61,278 nt of DNA from NCBI GenBank assembly GCA_004558205.1, contig SFDM01000017.1, forward strand, positions 1 to 61,278. The letters run 5' to 3'. This DNA is from Pyramidobacter piscolens (GTDB lineage: Bacteria > Synergistota > Synergistia > Synergistales > Dethiosulfovibrionaceae). Under the pieces are notes generated by a model that made no database searches, had not been told where the DNA came from, and saw only the letters and a list, made by a program, of their open reading frames with translations. This document shows positions 1-8,048 of this stretch, one piece after another (the first letter of the stretch is position 1; the number at the start of each line of letters is the position of its first letter). A program made the translations under genes and the position numbers.

Positions 1-134
1 CCCTCAAAGCCGAACTTTGTTCGGTCGGAGCGAACTGGAAAGCCCGGTGCATTGAAAGGTGCACGCCGGGTTTGGGGAGCGGAGAGGGGAAACCTGAGCA
101 GGCGACGGCTTAAGGCGCCCTTCTTCTACCCCAT
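1..134 (+). mobile_element. 3' end of a group II intron (domains V and VI)
   Basis: Positions 40-73 fold exactly as a 34-nt group II intron domain V. An 8-bp lower stem (40-47 with 66-73) begins AAGC, so it carries the catalytic AGC triad. A 2-nt CG bulge lies at 64-65, then a 6-bp upper stem (48-53 with 58-63) and a GAAA tetraloop (54-57). The following 75-134 can form a domain VI-like arm and ends in a CTACCCCAT-type 3' terminus, so the 3' splice site is near 134 (approximate). The rest of the intron lies outside the window to the left, so intactness cannot be judged. Confidence 0.8.
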
Positions 135-246
135 AGAACAGCTGAACTTAACGTCCGGGGCCGGCCCGAGGGGCCATGCAGTCGCTAAAGACTATCTCGG
201 CCTGTTCGGCCCGCCTATACTCGCTTGGTGGATACCCCTCGGGTCG

Positions 247-288
247 TTCCCTCCGTGTCCATTTTGCGTTTTTATTGCAAAATAGTAT
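247..288 (+). repeat. Dispersed 42-bp repeat, copy 1
   Basis: The core runs TTCCCTCCGTG to TAGTAT with the palindromic centre TTTTGC-GTTTTTATT-GCAAAA. Near-identical copies lie at 51908-51949 (same strand) and 7953-7993 (opposite strand, more diverged). Two of the three copies are next to group II intron sequence. Function unknown. Confidence 0.7.
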
Positions 289-340
289 AAAACCAGGCTC
301 TCTTGTAATGAGCTATGCCTTTGAAGCATTTCAAACATTC

Positions 341-403
341 ATTGCAGGTAAAAGATGGGCCCTTCCGTGTTGACAGCGGAAAGGCCCATCTTTTACCTGC
401 AAT
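341..403. repeat. Long inverted repeat (27-bp arms, 9-nt loop)
   Basis: Positions 341-367 and 377-403 are reverse complements except for one C/A mismatch, separated by about 9 nt. This is much longer than the intrinsic terminators elsewhere in the window and has no clear U-tract on either strand. It lies 26 nt beyond the stop codon of the minus-strand DUF1445 gene, so it could act as a terminator or RNA-stability hairpin, or be a small mobile inverted-repeat element. Confidence 0.75.
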
Positions 404-428
404 TTCGAGACTGCTTAAAGCAATACCT

Positions 429-1235
429 TTAGGGGAACACGGCGAGATCCCTGTCAAAGGGATCGCAGATAAACATGTGACCCGGGGCGTGGGTGATTGC
501 GAAGGGCGGTTTGCTGGTCATCAGAACCGACTGGGGAGTGACGCCGCAGCCCCAGAAGACGGGAACTTCGCCGGGATTGATCGTGACGGCGTCGCCGAAA
601 TCCGGCTTGTTGATGTCCTTGATGCCGATAGCCGCGGGGTCTCCAATGCTGATAGGAGCGCCGTGGACGCCGGGGAAGCGCCCCGTTGAAAGGACCGCCT
701 TGCTGATCAGGCGGGGGGGCAGAGGCCTCATGCTGACGACCATGTTTCCGCTCAGACGTCCCGCTGGAACGCAGGGAATGTTGGTGATGTACATGGGGAC
801 GTTGCGGTTTTCTTCAATGTGGCGAACGGGGCAGCCTGCGTTGATCATGGCGCTTTCAAAGGAGAAAGAGCAGCCCAGCAGGAACGCCACCAGGTCGTCG
901 CGCCAGTAGGACGTGACGTCGGTGGGCTCGTCGACCATGACGCCGTCTTTCCAGATGCGGTAGCGAGGGATGTCCTTCGCCACGTTGGCGCCGGGGGCCA
1001 TAATCTTCGGCTCCACGCCGCCAACTTCGGTCACGTCAAGGACGGGGCAGGGAACGGGGTTTCTCTGGGCAAACAGAAGGAAATCAAACGCCCAGTCCTT
1101 GGGCAGGACGATCATGTTGGCCTGCACGTGTCCGGCGCACATACCGGGAGTGGGGAGGGACCACTGTCCCTCGCGGATCATCTGGCGGACTTCCCGAGGC
1201 GAAACGTTTGCGTAATCAGCGGCAATCTTTGTCAT
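429..1235 (-). CDS. DUF1445 / YcsI-like putative hydro-lyase
   Basis: This 268-residue protein belongs to the YcsI/DUF1445 family, annotated as putative hydro-lyases and including D-glutamate cyclase-like proteins. Family hallmarks seen are SPREVRQMIREG near the N-terminus, a GCSFSFE motif mid-protein and the FWGCGVTPQ segment near the C-terminus. The open frame extends upstream to 1712, but ATG at 1235 is preferred because it overlaps the pxpA stop by one base (TGATG), implying translational coupling. The gene is last of the pxpB-pxpC-pxpA-ycsI run, matching the B. subtilis ycs/kip neighbourhood. The reaction is not proven; formation or opening of a pyroglutamate-type ring would suit the context. 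Confidence 0.9.
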   Translation of the reverse strand: MTKIAADYANVSPREVRQMIREGQWSLPTPGMCAGHVQANMIVLPKDWAFDFLLFAQRNPVPCPVLDVTEVGGVEPKIMAPGANVAKDIPRYRIWKDGVMVDEPTDVTSYWRDDLVAFLLGCSFSFESAMINAGCPVRHIEENRNVPMYITNIPCVPAGRLSGNMVVSMRPLPPRLISKAVLSTGRFPGVHGAPISIGDPAAIGIKDINKPDFGDAVTINPGEVPVFWGCGVTPQSVLMTSKPPFAITHAPGHMFICDPFDRDLAVFP

Positions 1236-2005
1236 CACTGTACCACCTTTCCAAGAGGGACGATCTCGATGCCGGCTTCGATCAGCCGGGTGCGGAGGGT
1301 CTGCGCCATCTGAACCGCCGTGGGCGAATCGCCGTGCAGGCAGATCGACTGCGGCTTCAGCGATACGACGGTCCCGTCGATCGCCTCGACCACGCCTTCT
1401 TTGACCATGCGGATCACGCGCTTGGCCGCCACTTCGACGTCGCGGACAAAAGCGCCTTCCATCTTCCGGGGAACGAGCGTCCCATCGTTCATATAACCGC
1501 GGTCGGCAAAGGCTTCGGCAGCGTATGGCACGCCGACTTTCGCCGCGGCTTCGTCGAACTTGGAACCGGCGAGCCCCATCAGGATGATCCCGTCGCCGGC
1601 ATCCTTGACGGCCTGGGCGAGCGCCATGGCCTCTTCGATCTTTTTCGCGGCGCTGTTGTACATCGCTCCGTGGGGTTTCACGTGCTGCAGCTTGATACCG
1701 GCGGCTTCGCAAAAAACCTTCAGTGCGCCGATCTGGTAAAGCGTATCCGTATACAGTTCGTCAGGAGAGCAGGCCAGATTACGGCGTCCAAAGCCGACCA
1801 GGTCGGGATAGGATGGGTGAGCGCCCACCGCTACGCCGGCCGCGACGGCCGCGGCAACGGTTTTTTTCATGACCAGAGGATCGCCCGCGTGGAAACCACA
1901 GGCCACGTTCGCCGAGGAGACAAAGGTAAGGACGTCCGCGTCCTGTCCCATTTTCCATGCGCCAAAGCTTTCACCAAGATCGCTGTTCAAGTCCACTCTG
2001 TACAT
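1235..2005 (-). CDS. pxpA: 5-oxoprolinase subunit A (LamB/YcsF family)
   Basis: This 256-residue cytosolic protein has the YcsF signature from its start (VDLNSDLGESFG), then ANVACGFHAGDP near residue 35 and HVKPHGAMYN near residue 105. With PxpB and PxpC it forms the bacterial ATP-dependent 5-oxoprolinase, which opens 5-oxoproline to glutamate. All three subunits are adjacent here. An AGGAGGAATGCAGC ribosome binding region precedes the ATG. Length is normal for the family. Confidence 0.96.
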   Translation of the reverse strand: MYRVDLNSDLGESFGAWKMGQDADVLTFVSSANVACGFHAGDPLVMKKTVAAAVAAGVAVGAHPSYPDLVGFGRRNLACSPDELYTDTLYQIGALKVFCEAAGIKLQHVKPHGAMYNSAAKKIEEAMALAQAVKDAGDGIILMGLAGSKFDEAAAKVGVPYAAEAFADRGYMNDGTLVPRKMEGAFVRDVEVAAKRVIRMVKEGVVEAIDGTVVSLKPQSICLHGDSPTAVQMAQTLRTRLIEAGIEIVPLGKVVQ

Positions 2006-2036
2006 GCTGCATTCCTCCTTAAGTTTTTACCAGTTT

Positions 2037-3116
2037 TTACGAAAGTTTTTCCCAGGTCACGGCATACTGTTTCCCGTCGACGCTGAGGTTCATCGCGCCC
2101 GATGTGGGAACGGACCCCGCGCCGGCGCCGGAAACGAGGATCGAGGCGTTGGCAACGCAGCTTTGAACGTAAAGGCGCAGTTCTTCAAGAATTTTTGCTT
2201 CCGCCTTGGAAATTTCAATTCCCTCTTCCTGGGAGATCTGAGCGAAGCGGACGGCGGCGCCGGGCAGCCTCTGAGCCAGCCGCGCCACGTCAAAGGCATG
2301 GAGCACTCCTATTTTGACATAACCGCCGGTGGTTTGACGGTCGGCCATCATGACGATGGGAAGCCCCTGCCCTGGAATCTGTATGGCGCCCATAGGAATG
2401 CCGTCGGAGACGATATCAGGCCCCTTCACATGCTCGATCAGGGCGTCGCCTTCCATGCGGTAACCCATTCTGTCGGCTGAGGCTGAAACTTTGTATTCAG
2501 CCTCGAAGAAGGTTTTCACGCCCTCGGGCTTGATGTAGGAATCCTGCGGTCCCAACACGGCTCTGAGCGGCGCCGTAAAGGCATAGTCGGGACGCATGGC
2601 CTCAGGGCAGCTCACGCCGAGCGTGCGCTTCCACAAAATCCACGGCTCACCCACGGGGATTTCGTCGCCGGCTTTCAGAGCGCGTCCCTGAAAACCGCCC
2701 ACCTTCGCCTTCATGTAAGTGCTGCGGCTTCCCATGACCGGAGGCACGTCGATGCCTCCGCCCACGCAGATATAGGCGCGGCAGCCCTGTCCCTTGGGAG
2801 CGCCGAAGCTCAGCCTGTCGCCCTCTTTCACGGCCACCGCTGTCCAATTGGGAATAGGACGGTCGTTCAGCTTCGGTGACAGGTCGCCGCCCACGACGGC
2901 AATGCTGCCTTCGCCTTCCTTGAAAAGGAGCGTGGGGCCCATGAGAGTCACCTCTAAAGCCGCCGCGTTCGCGGGGTTGCCAAGAATGAGGTTGCCTCGG
3001 ACGAGCGCCGGGGCATCCATCGCGCCGCTGACAGGCATGCCGATCGCCTGATGTCCCCAGCGTCCGAGATCCTGCACGGTCGTCAAAGCGCCGGGACGCT
3101 CAATGCACAGTTTCAT
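2037..3116 (-). CDS. pxpC: 5-oxoprolinase subunit C (biotin-dependent carboxyltransferase-like)
   Basis: This 359-residue protein is the KipA/PxpC subunit. It starts with the family motif RPGALTTVQDLGRWG and then GMPVSGAMD, and GIPMGAIQIPGQGLPI lies near residue 240. It pairs with PxpB (KipI) to form the catalytic half of 5-oxoprolinase. The ATG overlaps the pxpB stop in an ATGA arrangement. In B. subtilis the KipI/KipA homologues were first described as a sporulation-kinase inhibitor and its antagonist, but the genes here sit with pxpA, favouring the metabolic role. Confidence 0.96.
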   Translation of the reverse strand: MKLCIERPGALTTVQDLGRWGHQAIGMPVSGAMDAPALVRGNLILGNPANAAALEVTLMGPTLLFKEGEGSIAVVGGDLSPKLNDRPIPNWTAVAVKEGDRLSFGAPKGQGCRAYICVGGGIDVPPVMGSRSTYMKAKVGGFQGRALKAGDEIPVGEPWILWKRTLGVSCPEAMRPDYAFTAPLRAVLGPQDSYIKPEGVKTFFEAEYKVSASADRMGYRMEGDALIEHVKGPDIVSDGIPMGAIQIPGQGLPIVMMADRQTTGGYVKIGVLHAFDVARLAQRLPGAAVRFAQISQEEGIEISKAEAKILEELRLYVQSCVANASILVSGAGAGSVPTSGAMNLSVDGKQYAVTWEKLS

Positions 3117-3844
3117 TCGCTCGCCCCCTTCTGACGGTATTCGATCTTGTAAGTTCCAGCCTTCGCCTGCGCCTCAATTTCCTTATAGCGTTCCATCGAC
3201 ACGGGGTAAAAATGCACCCACATGCCCGCCTGAATGGCCACGGCAGGATCGCGCCCCGCGTCGTAAAGGTCGTAGGGAATGCGTCCCACAATTCGCCACC
3301 CGCCGGGACTGGCGATAGAGTAGGCTCCCGCCTGAGCGCCGCCGATAGCCACGCTGTTTGCTGGGATCACCTCGCGGGGGCTTTTCAGGCGCGGCGTCGC
3401 TATGGTCTGATCCATGCCTCCCAGATAGGGGAACCCCGGCGTAAAACCGTTCATGAAGCAGTAAAGAGGGGACTCGCTGTAGCGCTTCACGACCTCGTCC
3501 TCGGAAAGCTGCGTGTGTTCCGCCACAGCCGCCAGATCGGGGCCAAAATCACCGCCGAAAAAGACGGGCACGCACACCTCCACGCTGCTGGATTCGCCGG
3601 CCGCGAAGGGCTTGGCAAGCTCCTCCTCCAAGCGTTTCTTCAGCGCGGGAAGATCCACCGCGAGCGGGTCAAAGTAGATAGACAGAGAGCGATAGGTCGG
3701 AACCAGCTCTTTCAGCCCGCGAAAAGGGTGATCGAGCAAAGCCTGTTTCAGGGCCTGAACGCGCCCGTTGATTTCCATGTCAATTTTCTCGCCGAAGTCC
3801 ACGAACAGGCAGGTCTCTCCAGCGGGAAGAATCTTTGCTTCCAT
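3113..3844 (-). CDS. pxpB: 5-oxoprolinase subunit B (KipI-like)
   Basis: This 243-residue protein is of the KipI/PxpB family. It contains GETCLFVDFGEKID near the N-terminus and the conserved FMNGFTPGFPYLGG and GGWRIVGR segments in the C-terminal half. The open frame allows an ATG at 3859, but the GGAGG that would serve translation lies inside those first codons. The second ATG at 3844 has that GGAGG at correct spacing and is chosen. It is the first gene of the pxpB-pxpC-pxpA-ycsI operon and overlaps pxpC by 4 bp. Confidence 0.95.
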   Translation of the reverse strand: MEAKILPAGETCLFVDFGEKIDMEINGRVQALKQALLDHPFRGLKELVPTYRSLSIYFDPLAVDLPALKKRLEEELAKPFAAGESSSVEVCVPVFFGGDFGPDLAAVAEHTQLSEDEVVKRYSESPLYCFMNGFTPGFPYLGGMDQTIATPRLKSPREVIPANSVAIGGAQAGAYSIASPGGWRIVGRIPYDLYDAGRDPAVAIQAGMWVHFYPVSMERYKEIEAQAKAGTYKIEYRQKGASE

Positions 3845-3885
3845 AGTGATCGCCTCCATTTATGAGGTCATCTAGAACTCCAAAG

Positions 3886-3914
3886 AGAGCCGAAGGATGA
3901 AAACCTTCGGCTCT
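3886..3914. terminator. Hairpin between the NRAMP-like gene and pxpB
   Basis: An 11-bp perfect stem (3886-3896 with 3904-3914, 7-nt loop) lies 34 nt beyond the minus-strand NRAMP-like stop. A T-run follows on the plus strand only; on the minus strand the tail is CTTTGG. It may be a weak terminator or attenuator separating transporter and oxoprolinase expression. Confidence 0.6.
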
Positions 3915-3947
3915 GACTTTTTTGAGTATGAGAACGATATGCCCTTT

Positions 3948-5153
3948 TTAGCCGAAGATCTTCATGATGCCGGGAAGGGCCCTTACGCCCATCCACAGCG
4001 TAAAGCCCACGACGGCCCAACCGCAGGCAGCAAGTACGTAGGAATGGCGGTAGGTCTCGCCGACCACGTCCTTCTTGTAGGCGCCAAGCAGGATCGACGC
4101 GAGAGCCAGAGGCAGAATCAAGCCGTTGATGGATCCGGCAAGGATCAGCAGAGCCACGGGCCTGGCGATGAAGATGTTGATGGCTGTGGAGGCGCAGATA
4201 AAGCCGATCATCCACCAGCGGTAGTTGTTGTCGATGGTCTTGAAAAGGGTGCGCAAGAAGGAGACCGACGTGTAGGAAGCGCCGATAACGGAGGTGACGC
4301 CCGCGGCCCACAGGACCACGCCGAACATTCTGTAGCCAATCTCGCCGGCGCCCTTGCGGAACGCGTCAGCGGCGGGGTTGCCCGCGTCAAGGACTACGGC
4401 CGGCTGGCCCGCGGCCACGTAGACCACGCCAAGGACGGCCAGGAACAGCAGCACGCGCATGACCGACGTAACGACGATGCCGTTCATGGCGGCCTTGGTC
4501 GCGTCGTGAGGGTCATGGATGCCGGCGTCGAGCAGGCGGTGGGCACCCGAGAAGGAGATGTAGCCGCCCACGGTGCCGCCGATCAGGGTCAGAATAACCA
4601 TCCAGCTAATCTTGGTAGGCGCGACCACTTCCTTCGCCGCGATCGCGACGGGAGGAGCGGCTTTGACGGCCACGTAGAGCATCAGGGCGATCATCAGGAA
4701 TCCCAGGATCTGGGTGAAACGGTCCATGGCCTTGCCCAGGTCTTTATTCAGGAAGATAAGGATGGCGATGGCTGCGCTGATAACCGCGCCGTACTGTATG
4801 GGGAGTCCCATCATGGTGTTCATGCCCAGCGCCGAGCCGCCCACGTTACCCACGTTGAAAGCCAGGCCGCCGAGAGCCACGGCAAAGGCGAGGAAATAAC
4901 CCAGCCCGGGGATAACCTTGTTGGCTACGTCCTGAGCCCTGAGTTTCGAAACGCAGAGAATTCTCCAGATGTTCAGCTGCACGATGCCCGTCACGATGAT
5001 CGTAATGGCAATCGCGAAAGCCGCCGAGGCAAGAAGCTGCTGAGTGAAAACCGTCGTCTGGGTGAGGAATCCGGGGCCGATGGCGGAAGTCGCCATGAGG
5101 AACGCCGCGCCCAAAAGAACCTGCAAAGTGCCTTTCTTGTTATTCTGATCCAT
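3948..5153 (-). CDS. NRAMP-family transporter, YcsG-like
   Basis: This roughly 401-residue inner-membrane protein has about eleven hydrophobic segments. It opens with GPGFLTQTTVF, which aligns with the NRAMP first-helix signature (DPGN in classical metal transporters). The B. subtilis homologue YcsG sits in the same ycsF/ycsI/kipI/kipA neighbourhood, so the substrate may be linked to 5-oxoproline metabolism rather than a metal (inference). The frame is open back to 5207, but GGAGGTG is 7 nt upstream of the ATG at 5153, which fixes the start. It has its own probable promoter at 5262-5291. Confidence 0.9.
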   Translation of the reverse strand: MDQNNKKGTLQVLLGAAFLMATSAIGPGFLTQTTVFTQQLLASAAFAIAITIIVTGIVQLNIWRILCVSKLRAQDVANKVIPGLGYFLAFAVALGGLAFNVGNVGGSALGMNTMMGLPIQYGAVISAAIAILIFLNKDLGKAMDRFTQILGFLMIALMLYVAVKAAPPVAIAAKEVVAPTKISWMVILTLIGGTVGGYISFSGAHRLLDAGIHDPHDATKAAMNGIVVTSVMRVLLFLAVLGVVYVAAGQPAVVLDAGNPAADAFRKGAGEIGYRMFGVVLWAAGVTSVIGASYTSVSFLRTLFKTIDNNYRWWMIGFICASTAINIFIARPVALLILAGSINGLILPLALASILLGAYKKDVVGETYRHSYVLAACGWAVVGFTLWMGVRALPGIMKIFG

Positions 5154-5261
5154 AAATTGCACCTCCATGTAAATGATATAAGAACTTATGCTGAAAAATT
5201 CAGCCATTACTAGTTTCTCTTATTTAGGGCCATTTGTCCAGAGGCAAAGAGGATTGTATTC

Positions 5262-5291
5262 AGTATACTTGAAATAGAATGTACAAAACAA
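5262..5291 (-). promoter_or_regulatory. Probable sigma-70-type promoter for the NRAMP-like gene
   Basis: On the minus strand, TTGTTT (5291-5286) and TATACT (5267-5262) are separated by 18 bp, about 110 bp upstream of the ATG. The 5154-5401 gap otherwise holds no gene. Confidence 0.5.
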
Positions 5292-5329
5292 TAATTGCGT
5301 ATCTTCAATACATCCGCGCGGAAAAGGAA

Positions 5330-5391
5330 AAGCGCTGACAAGGCCGTTCAGAGCCCCTTACAGGACGCCGCACATGCCATTTTCAGCGCTT
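5330..5391 (-). terminator. Possible terminator after the FAH-family gene
   Basis: Nine-base arms (5330-5338 and 5383-5391, AAGCGCTGA and complement) enclose a loop of about 44 nt. On the minus strand they are followed by TTTTCCTTTT. The long loop makes this only a candidate terminator for the gene ending at 5402. Confidence 0.35.
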
Positions 5392-5401
5392 CATAAAAAT
5401 A

Positions 5402-6175
5402 TTATCGATTGACAATGGCGTTGCTAAGGACGCCCAGGCCTTCCACTTCCACCTCGATGACGTCGCCGGACTGCATGGGCGCGATTCCGCCGGGAGTTCC
5501 CGTCAAAATAAGATCGCCGGGCAAAAGGGTCATGACGTGGGAAATGTAGCTCACAAGCCTGGGAACGGGGAAAATCAGCTGAGACGTGCGCGAATGCTGC
5601 ATCACCTTTCCATTCAGGCGGCTTTCAATACCAAGGTCCGAGGGATCCACGTCGGTGACGAGGAAAGGCCCCACGGGGCAAAAGGTGTCAAAGGATTTGC
5701 CGCGGTGGAACTGCCCGTCCTTTTTCTGAAGGTCGCGGGCCGTGACGTCGTTGGCGCAGGTGTAGCCTTCCACATAGTCCAAAGCGTCGGCTTCGGAGAC
5801 CATGGACGCCCGGTGGCCGATCACCACCGCCAGCTCGGCCTCGTAATCAAGGCGCGCGCACTCCGGCGGGCGGATAATGGTGCCACCATGATAGTTCAGC
5901 GACGACAGAGCCTTGCCGAAGAGAAGCGGCTCTTCCGGGATCGGAGAACCGTATTCAATAGCGTGATCCCTGTAGTTCAAGCCCACAGCGACAATCTTGG
6001 TGGGCACGCAGGAAGGCAGCCAGTGGTCAATCTGAGACAGGGAAATGATCTTTCCCGTGGGCTGAGGCGCGGAAAGGAACCCCATTTCCATAATCTCCAT
6101 GTGGTCGGCGTCGACAAGGCGCCCCAGCATGGGCGTATGGTTATTTCCTACAATGAAGCGGGCATAATGAATCAT
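5402..6175 (-). CDS. Fumarylacetoacetate hydrolase (FAH) family protein
   Basis: This 257-residue cytosolic enzyme is of the FAH/MhpD-like fold. Metal-ligand motifs visible are DYEAELAVVIG near residue 110 and the NDVTARDLQKKDGQ block near residue 143, plus LLPGDLILTGTPGG near the C-terminus. Family members cleave C-C bonds or hydrate/decarboxylate 2-oxo acids such as acylpyruvates. The exact substrate cannot be read from sequence. The ATG follows GGAGATCAGC. It lies 19 nt downstream of the D-2-hydroxyacid dehydrogenase gene and is probably co-transcribed, suggesting a shared oxo-acid or hydroxy-acid pathway. Confidence 0.9.
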   Translation of the reverse strand: MIHYARFIVGNNHTPMLGRLVDADHMEIMEMGFLSAPQPTGKIISLSQIDHWLPSCVPTKIVAVGLNYRDHAIEYGSPIPEEPLLFGKALSSLNYHGGTIIRPPECARLDYEAELAVVIGHRASMVSEADALDYVEGYTCANDVTARDLQKKDGQFHRGKSFDTFCPVGPFLVTDVDPSDLGIESRLNGKVMQHSRTSQLIFPVPRLVSYISHVMTLLPGDLILTGTPGGIAPMQSGDVIEVEVEGLGVLSNAIVNR

Positions 6176-6194
6176 GCTGATCTCCTTTCAAAGA

Positions 6195-7178
6195 TTAACG
6201 AAGATTCTCCCGATAATCGGGATTTAAGAGCCCCGGTATGGGCTCGCCTTTCAGAAACGCGGCGACAGAACGGACCGCGCCATTGCACTCGCGCCACAGC
6301 GCCTCCTCGGTCCATCCTGAAGAGTGGGGCGTCAGCACGGCGTTCCCGCACAGCCGAAGCGGATTGTCCGGCGGCAGGGGTTCCACCTGAAAGACGTCGA
6401 CGGCGGCCGCGCTCAGAGGCCCTTTTTGAAGAGCTTCCGAAAGCGCCCCTTCGTCCACGAGAGCGCCCCGCGCCGTGTTGACGAAAACGGCGCCGGACTT
6501 CATGAGACCGAAAAGCCGCCGGCCGAACATGCCGCGCGTCGCCTCTGTCACCTTGCAGTGCACCGTGACGGCGTCACACTGAGGGAGCATCTCCTCCAGG
6601 CTCTCCGCAAAAGAACAATAAGGAGGCAGGGAGGTCTCCCTGGAAGCGTGAGGGGAGTAAACCAGCACACGGCAGTCAAAGGGCTGCAGTTTGCGCAGGA
6701 CTTCCGCGCCGATCGCTCCCAGTCCCACCAGCCCCACGACGGCGCCCCGCAGGTCGTGGCCGAGCAGCGTGGTCGGCGTGCGCCATTTCCCCAGGCGGAC
6801 CGTGCCCATGTGCAGGTCAAAGCGGCGCAGCATGGCGATGATCAGCATAACCGCGTATTCGGCAATCGACGTGGTGTTCGCTCCCGGGCAGCAGCTCACG
6901 GCGACGCCGGCCTGTGTCGCACGGGGAATGTCCACGTTTGACGGAGGACCGCCGCACTTGGCGATAATGCCAAGCCTAGGGGCCAGATCTATTTGGCGTG
7001 CAGAAATAGAAGTGGCTGAAGTGATAATCACGCCCCGCGAATAATCCAGAATTTCCGAGACCACATGGCCGGCCATGGGGCCTTGGGGATGATAGAAACG
7101 GATATCCGCATACTCTTGCAAAGGGAAAAACCATTTTTCAGGCCCCTCCGGCTCAATAACGGTGACTACAGGTTTCAT
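6195..7178 (-). CDS. D-2-hydroxyacid dehydrogenase (NAD-dependent)
   Basis: This 327-residue protein has the D-isomer 2-hydroxyacid dehydrogenase pattern. It shows an NAD-binding GLVGLGAIGAEV near residue 150 and the catalytic Arg in NTARGALVDEG. The catalytic Glu is in DVFQVEPLP and the His in LTPHSSGWTEE. It interconverts a 2-oxo acid and a D-2-hydroxy acid; glyoxylate, hydroxypyruvate or phosphoglycerate-like substrates are possible. The ATG at 7178 is preferred over the longer frame to 7259 because AGAGGG lies just upstream and the residues before it do not match the family. It is followed closely by the FAH-family gene. Confidence 0.9.
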   Translation of the reverse strand: MKPVVTVIEPEGPEKWFFPLQEYADIRFYHPQGPMAGHVVSEILDYSRGVIITSATSISARQIDLAPRLGIIAKCGGPPSNVDIPRATQAGVAVSCCPGANTTSIAEYAVMLIIAMLRRFDLHMGTVRLGKWRTPTTLLGHDLRGAVVGLVGLGAIGAEVLRKLQPFDCRVLVYSPHASRETSLPPYCSFAESLEEMLPQCDAVTVHCKVTEATRGMFGRRLFGLMKSGAVFVNTARGALVDEGALSEALQKGPLSAAAVDVFQVEPLPPDNPLRLCGNAVLTPHSSGWTEEALWRECNGAVRSVAAFLKGEPIPGLLNPDYRENLR

Positions 7179-7220
7179 CGGCGACCCTCTTTCATAATCA
7201 GTTATACTCTTCAGTATCGC

Positions 7221-7245
7221 AAAAAACCGCCCAAAAAAAGGGCGG
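7221..7245 (-). terminator. Intrinsic terminator of the coiled-coil protein gene
   Basis: On the minus strand a CCGCCC/GGGCGG stem with a 7-T loop is followed by six Ts. It lies 15-39 nt past the stop at 7260. Confidence 0.75.
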
Positions 7246-7259
7246 CTTATCACAGGCAC

Positions 7260-7802
7260 CTATTTAGCAAGCAATTTCTCCATATGAGCCATATGCGCGG
7301 AAAGCCGCTCAAATTCGCCCTTCACCCGCTCGTATTCAGCGCTGGCGACCTTTTCACTAAAAGCTTTCAGCTCATTCAGCGACTTTTCGATAGCCGTCAG
7401 TTCGCCTTTCGCGGCCGCGACGCTCTCGCTGAAACTCTTCTTCGCCGCTTCAAAATGCTCCGAGATCGTCTTCTTTGTGCCTTCCAGCATAGAAAGCGCC
7501 TCCGACTTCACCGACTGAGCAGCGCCGGCCAAATCCGTTTTCGCGACCTCAAGGCTCTTCATCAGCTCGTTCAGCTGCGTGGTGCCGTCTTCAATCTGTT
7601 TTTTTGTCTGCAGCAGCTCTTCTTTCAGCGCCCGGAACGTATGGGCTTCTTTTGCGAACTGCCTCAACTCTTCAGTCTCAGCCCGAAGCTTCGCAATCTC
7701 CGCTTTCAGAGGCGCCGCGTTGTTTCCCATAACCGTTACAAAAACGTTGCAGCATAGGACCACCGCGATAAAAGCAAGAACATATTTCTTAGTCTTTGAC
7801 AT
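7260..7802 (-). CDS. Membrane-anchored coiled-coil protein of unknown function
   Basis: This 180-residue protein has a short basic N-terminus, one hydrophobic segment (about residues 7-27), then a long Ala/Glu/Lys-rich heptad region to the C-terminus. The architecture suggests a single-pass inner-membrane protein with a periplasmic coiled coil. I do not recognise a family. The start is ATG at 7802, with GGAGG 10 nt upstream; an earlier in-frame TTG at 7808 is too close to that site. The gene is bounded by its own terminator downstream and a 298-nt gap upstream, so it is probably monocistronic. Confidence 0.7.
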   Translation of the reverse strand: MSKTKKYVLAFIAVVLCCNVFVTVMGNNAAPLKAEIAKLRAETEELRQFAKEAHTFRALKEELLQTKKQIEDGTTQLNELMKSLEVAKTDLAGAAQSVKSEALSMLEGTKKTISEHFEAAKKSFSESVAAAKGELTAIEKSLNELKAFSEKVASAEYERVKGEFERLSAHMAHMEKLLAK

Positions 7803-7952
7803 TTCCAAAAAGCCTCCTTCATTTATTTTATCTTGCTCATCATCTTAAGCAGATAGTACCTGAGGTAAAAGATTTTTGCAAGCCAATCTTAAGAAGAAAG
7901 TCCCAAAACCGCGTTTTAAAAATCCTTCCGTACAGAGCGCGAAAAACAGCTG

Positions 7953-7993
7953 ATACTGCTTTGCAATAAAAACGTAAAATGAGCACGGAAGGA
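7953..7993 (-). repeat. Dispersed 42-bp repeat, copy 3 (diverged)
   Basis: Read on the minus strand this is TCCTTCCGTGCTCATTTTAC followed by GTTTTTATTGCAAAGCAGTAT. It differs from copies 1 and 2 at about five positions. Its outer end doubles as one arm of a 9-bp inverted repeat with 7923-7931. Confidence 0.65.
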
Positions 7994-8048
7994 CCGGACC
8001 TGGTCTCTAATTTAGCCGCCTTATTGCTAATAGTATGAAAATACAAAG

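Larger units (their letters stand above)
135..428. other. Intergenic region without a supported gene
   Basis: This stretch lies between the intron end and the stop of the DUF1445 gene. It holds one copy of a dispersed 42-bp repeat (247-288) and a long hairpin (341-403), both listed separately. Short reading frames here are not supported by a ribosome binding site or a recognisable product. One frame running through the repeat ends in a peptide also encoded by the copy at 51908, so a relic of a mobile-element reading frame is possible. Confidence 0.5.

Noticed and set aside
429..1712. 427-codon version of the DUF1445 gene
   Set aside because: The extra N-terminal part is antisense-like arginine-rich sequence overlapping pxpA in another frame; the coupled ATG at 1235 gives the family-length protein.
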